Assembly (NCBI RefSeq): GCF_004745635.1
Contig: NZ_SRLB01000011.1
Coordinates: 124,001 to 188,000, forward strand
Direction: 5' to 3'
DNA: 64,000 bases
Source: Methylobacterium nonmethylotrophicum
GTDB lineage: Bacteria > Pseudomonadota > Alphaproteobacteria > Rhizobiales > Beijerinckiaceae
Shown: piece after piece, positions 60,980 through 64,000 of the stretch
Position numbering within the stretch: position 1 is the stretch's first letter
Layout: every line of letters starts with the position of its first letter
Notes under the pieces: generated by a model
Databases searched by the model: none
Told to the model about the DNA's origin: nothing
Seen by the model: only the letters and a program-made list of their open reading frames with translations
Made by a program: the position numbers and the translations under genes

Positions 60980-61531
60980 ATGCCGATCTCGGGCAATGGC
61001 TGGGAATTGCACATCAGGAGACAGGGCGAGCAAAGTCGACATGGGCGAAAGCGGACGGTCGGAAGCTATCAGGTCTACCACGACGGAACGGCGCAGGCCC
61101 CTCTCAGCGGGACCTCCGTCGAGACCAAGGGGCCCGGGGACAACGCCGTCCGCGGCAACGGCCGCTGCGTCGAGGCCGGCCGCTACCCCCTGGCGACCCA
61201 GAACGGCTCGCACTACGTCACCCTCGGCTACCTCGTCAGCAGCGACCCTGACCAGACGCCGAAGCCCGGCCTCGAACTGCTCGAGACCGGCAACCGCACG
61301 GAGATTCTGGTCCATCCCGGGCACGGATTTCTGGCCAGCGTCGGTTGCATCAACCTGACGAGCGCCCTGGCGTCCGGCAGCACCGATATCCCGTTCGTCG
61401 ACAGTCGAACCCGGGTCATCGCCGTGATCGACGACTTGAAGTCATATTGCGGGAGTCGGTTCCCGCATTATAATGGGCATCCGATCGCCAACTCCTGGGT
61501 CGTCATCGACGATGTGCCGAGCGGAAAATGA
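60980..61531 (+). CDS. DUF5675/L,D-transpeptidase-like protein
   Basis: Protein of 183 aa. ILVHPGHGFLASVGCINLT (His112, Ser120, Gly122, Cys123) resembles the H...(S/T)xGC(I/x)N motif of YkuD L,D-transpeptidases and of DUF5675 phage-related proteins. CVEAGRYPLATQNGSHYVTL matches the strand pattern before it. No signal peptide. It follows the VanY-like gene by 37 bp in the same direction. A cell-wall role is likely but untested; the cysteine may be catalytic. Confidence 0.65.
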   Translation: MPISGNGWELHIRRQGEQSRHGRKRTVGSYQVYHDGTAQAPLSGTSVETKGPGDNAVRGNGRCVEAGRYPLATQNGSHYVTLGYLVSSDPDQTPKPGLELLETGNRTEILVHPGHGFLASVGCINLTSALASGSTDIPFVDSRTRVIAVIDDLKSYCGSRFPHYNGHPIANSWVVIDDVPSGK

Positions 61532-61643
61532 CGCCCCCGCACGTCGGTCATTGACACTGACGGTGACTTTTCTTTGATCGCTGCCATGAGTGATCGCGCC
61601 GGTTCGCCGTCGGATGATGGTGGAGACCGGCCGTGCCGGTGCC

Positions 61644-62546
61644 TCACCGCCCGCCCAGCCGGAATGCCTTCGGCGTCACTCCTGTGAGCTTGCGGAAGGC
61701 CGTCGCCAGGTGGCTCTGGCTCGAGAAGCCGGTATCGAGCGCGATCGACGTGATGGTGTGGTCGGTCGCGCGCAGCATCGTCTTCGCCCGCTCGAGGCGC
61801 CGCGACAGCACGTACTGGTGCACCGTGGTGCCCCAGTGCTGCAGGACGGCGCGCGACAGCGAGCGCGGCGACGCGCCGATCGCGTCGGCGAGGGTCTCGA
61901 GCGAGAGATCCTCGGCGAGGCGCGCCTCGACGAGATCGCGCACGCGGCCGAGATCCGCCCGCTCCGGCAGCGCCGAATCCGGCCCTGCCCGCGACGAGCG
62001 GCCCTGCGCCGTGTAGCTCCGCACCAGGCGCACCACCATGGCGTGGACGAGTTCGTCCACGTAGAGGCTCGCGGAAGGATCAGGCGCCTCCCGCATCATC
62101 TCGAGGATCGCGAGCGCCAGCTGCTCGAGGAGCGGGTCGGCGGTGCCGAGCGGCACCTCGAGCTCGACCCGGCTGACGGAGGCGCTCCACATCCGGCGCG
62201 CAGTGTCGTCGATCAGGCCCTGGTCGAGATGCATCGCCAGCATCTCGGAGCGGCCGCGGCGCTGCCACTCGCTCTCGTCGTGGGCCGGGATCAGGTGGAA
62301 CTGGCGCGGGCGCAGCGTGCTGCTCTCGGCCGGCCCGCCCCGGCCGATGCGCCGGCGGATCTGCGCCGGGCGGTTGACGCAGTAGCCCAGGCAGGGATTG
62401 CCGACCGGATCGAGCGTGCCGGTCCACGGCTCCACGGCGACGTGCTGCGCGTGGATGTGGCGCCAGCCCCGCCCGGTGCTGCGGGCGAGCGCGACGTTCT
62501 TCGGCCAGGCGCCGATGTCCCGCGCCTGCATCGTGGTGAGCGACAT
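61644..62546 (-). CDS. AraC-family transcriptional regulator
   Basis: Regulator of 300 aa. The C-terminal AraC/XylS domain (about residues 205-298) has two helix-turn-helix units, LSLETLADAIGASPRSLSRA and ITSIALDTGFSSQSHLATAF, and ends KLTGVTPKAFRLGG. The N-terminal half resembles the AraC-binding-like domain of aromatic-degradation regulators (DEFHLIPAHDESEW-type sequence, here RQFHLIPAHDESEW). It diverges from an old-yellow-enzyme gene and probably controls it. Confidence 0.88.
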   Translation of the reverse strand: MSLTTMQARDIGAWPKNVALARSTGRGWRHIHAQHVAVEPWTGTLDPVGNPCLGYCVNRPAQIRRRIGRGGPAESSTLRPRQFHLIPAHDESEWQRRGRSEMLAMHLDQGLIDDTARRMWSASVSRVELEVPLGTADPLLEQLALAILEMMREAPDPSASLYVDELVHAMVVRLVRSYTAQGRSSRAGPDSALPERADLGRVRDLVEARLAEDLSLETLADAIGASPRSLSRAVLQHWGTTVHQYVLSRRLERAKTMLRATDHTITSIALDTGFSSQSHLATAFRKLTGVTPKAFRLGGR

Positions 62547-62858
62547 GGTCTCAGGTCCCGGTGCCTCGCCTCCCGGCCTGTCCCGCCCCCCTCGCTTCGC
62601 TGATCCCCGACCGGCTTCCGCTTGGCAGGCTTCCGTCTGGCTGCGCTTCGCTTGGCCGGATTTTGATCGAGGACGGCGGGATTTTGGAAGAACGCCTCGG
62701 CAGGGTACGGGCAGTCTTCCGCCTGAGCAAGTCATCGCTGGTAGAGAAGCAGGCAATCGGGTGCTCGTTTCTCGTCTAGATCGATCGATTTTCGGGCAGA
62801 TCGCACGGTTGTCCGGCAGAAGCTTGGGCAGGCGTGCGGGTGTGGAGACCCAACCGAG
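62547..62858. promoter_or_regulatory. Divergent regulatory region with three 15-bp imperfect direct repeats
   Basis: GGCTTCCGCTTGGCA (62613-62627), GGCTTCCGTCTGGCT (62628-62642) and GCGCTTCGCTTGGCC (62643-62657) lie head to tail. AraC-family regulators usually bind direct repeats, so these are candidate sites for the flanking regulator. No gene is supported in the 312 bp, and no promoter hexamers could be fixed. Confidence 0.4.
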
Positions 62859-64000
62859 ATGTCCTCTCTCTTCAGCGAGCTCCGGGTCCGCGACGTGACG
62901 TTGCGCAACCGGATCGCGGTGTCGCCGATGACGCAGTTCTCGTCGCCGGACGGCCTCGTCACCGACTGGCACCTGGCGCATCTGGGCTCGAAGGCGGCGG
63001 GCGGCGCCGCGCTCGTGGTGGTCGAGCAGGCGGCGGTGGCGCCGGAGGGGCGCATGTCGACCCACTGCGCCGGGATCTGGAATGACGAGCAGGGAGAGGC
63101 GCTCGCCCGCATCGCCCGCTTCGTGTCCTCGGTGGGCTCCGTCCCGGGTATCCAGCTCGGCCATACCGGCCGGCGCGGCTGCGTCGAGCCGCCGTGGTGC
63201 GGCGGCGGGCACCTGCCGGAGGACCATCCCGATGCCTGGGAGGTGATCGGCCCCTCCGCCGACGCCTTCGGGGGGATCATGCCGCGGGTGCCGCGCGCGA
63301 TGACTCACGACGACATCCGCACCGTGGTGCGCCACTACGCCGAGGCCGCGCGCCGGGCGCGCGAGGCCGGCTTCCAGTGGCTCGAGATCCACTGCGCCCA
63401 CGGCTTCCTGCTCTCGAGCTTCTTCTCGCCGCTCGCCAACCGCCGCACGGACGAGTACGGCGGCGATTTTTCCGGCCGCAGCCGGCTCCTCGTCGAGGTG
63501 TTCGCGGCGGTGCGGGCGGAATGGCCCGAGCGGCTTCCGCTCTCGATGCGCTTCGGCGTCACCGAGTTCGTCCCCGGCGGCCAGACCCTCGACGAGTCGG
63601 TCGAGCTCGCCCGGCTGCTCGCGCCCCGCGGCCTCGACCTCGTCGACGTGTCGTTCGGCGGCAATTCCGGCCGGGCCCAGACCCCGTGGGACGAGGAGGG
63701 CTTCATGGTCCCAGCGGCCCAGCGCATCCGCGAGGCGGCGGGCGTACTGACCGCCGCCAACTGGAACCTTGCCGACCCGGTCTTCGCCGACGCGATCGTG
63801 CGGGAGGGGAAGATCGACCTCGTGATGCTCGGCCGGCCGATGCTCGCCAACCCGCACTGGCCGGTCTACGCCGCGATGGTGCTCGGCGAGGAGCGCCCCT
63901 ACGACATGCTGCCGGTCCAGTTCAGCACCTGGCTCAACAAGTATCAGCGCAGCCGCGTCAACAACGGCTTCGGCCGCGTGGTCGGTGCTGGCACCGAAGA
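62859..64000 (+). CDS. Old-yellow-enzyme family NADH:flavin oxidoreductase (YqjM/XenA-like), cut by the window end
   Basis: FMN oxidoreductase with 380 codons visible and no stop before the right edge. The N-terminus SELRVRDVTLRNRIAVSPMTQ, then HLGSKAAGGAALVVVE, QLGHTGRRG, EIHCAHGFLLSSFFSP, RTDEYGGDFSGRSRL and the terminal VMLGRPMLANPHW match the YqjM/XenA class, different from the NemA-like enzyme at 5842. The substrate pair is His plus His (IHCAHG) as in the YqjM group. The family is usually about 340-375 aa, so little is missing. Likely controlled by the divergent AraC protein. Confidence 0.88.
   Translation, partial: MSSLFSELRVRDVTLRNRIAVSPMTQFSSPDGLVTDWHLAHLGSKAAGGAALVVVEQAAVAPEGRMSTHCAGIWNDEQGEALARIARFVSSVGSVPGIQLGHTGRRGCVEPPWCGGGHLPEDHPDAWEVIGPSADAFGGIMPRVPRAMTHDDIRTVVRHYAEAARRAREAGFQWLEIHCAHGFLLSSFFSPLANRRTDEYGGDFSGRSRLLVEVFAAVRAEWPERLPLSMRFGVTEFVPGGQTLDESVELARLLAPRGLDLVDVSFGGNSGRAQTPWDEEGFMVPAAQRIREAAGVLTAANWNLADPVFADAIVREGKIDLVMLGRPMLANPHWPVYAAMVLGEERPYDMLPVQFSTWLNKYQRSRVNNGFGRVVGAGTE

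Overview
The window is uniformly GC-rich apart from one AT-rich patch. The long alphaproteobacterial IF2, the order rimP-nusA-ylxR-infB-rbfA-truB, a urtABCDE urea transporter and many LysR/GntR/IclR-controlled uptake and catabolic operons point to a Rhizobiales bacterium, most probably Methylobacterium or a close relative. That taxonomic call is inference: no rRNA or other marker gene lies in the window. No tRNA, rRNA, CRISPR array, transposase or prophage core gene was recognised.

Layout. (1) 1-4863: urea ABC transporter urtABCDE, with urtA cut by the left edge. (2) 4868-6957: a LysR regulator divergent from an old-yellow-enzyme reductase. (3) 7230-15706: the transcription/translation operon rimP, nusA, ylxR, infB, rbfA and truB, then a thioesterase. 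(4) 16076-21159: two secreted proteins on the minus strand, an NnrU-like membrane protein, a YfgM-like TPR protein, the GTPase der, and a 56-residue protein. (5) 21270-25521: a LysR/NmrA-reductase pair with an AtaL-like protein, then a TetR/MFS-exporter pair with two matching operator-like palindromes.

(6) 25629-36383: a nitrogen-scavenging locus on the minus strand. It holds a peptide-type ABC transporter followed by atzG, atzE, atzH and atzF homologues, under a divergent GntR regulator. The pathway from 1-carboxybiuret to CO2 and ammonia looks complete, but cyanuric acid hydrolase (atzD) is absent, so the substrate is unknown. (7) 36666-49515: organic-acid metabolism. A minus-strand operon encodes a thiolase-like enzyme, a DUF35 partner, an ADP-forming acyl-CoA synthetase and a Bug-type binding protein. 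It diverges from an IclR regulator, which is followed by two enolase-superfamily enzymes and a branched-chain-type ABC transporter in which LivM and LivG are fused.

(8) 49544-56224: a small secreted protein, a sulfotransferase-like protein, an outer-membrane-like protein, and a tightly overlapping four-gene operon (GT2 glycosyltransferase, acyl-CoA-dehydrogenase-like protein, PIG-L deacetylase, NodS-like methyltransferase) whose chemistry resembles Nod-factor tailoring. (9) 56547-59110: a PAS-GGDEF-EAL protein overlapping a BLUF photoreceptor gene, probably a two-protein blue-light/c-di-GMP switch, closed by a strong terminator. (10) 59440-61531: an AT-rich patch and two cell-wall-type enzymes, possibly acquired. 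(11) 61644-64000: an AraC regulator divergent from a second old yellow enzyme cut by the right edge.

Two families of long palindromic intergenic repeats recur. One is built on CCCCTCTCCC/GGGAGAGGGG hairpins (three copies). The other is built on CATCCTGAGGTG...CACCTCAGGATG arms around a CCTCGAAGGAGG core (four copies and one degenerate half). Several copies sit between genes of the same operon.
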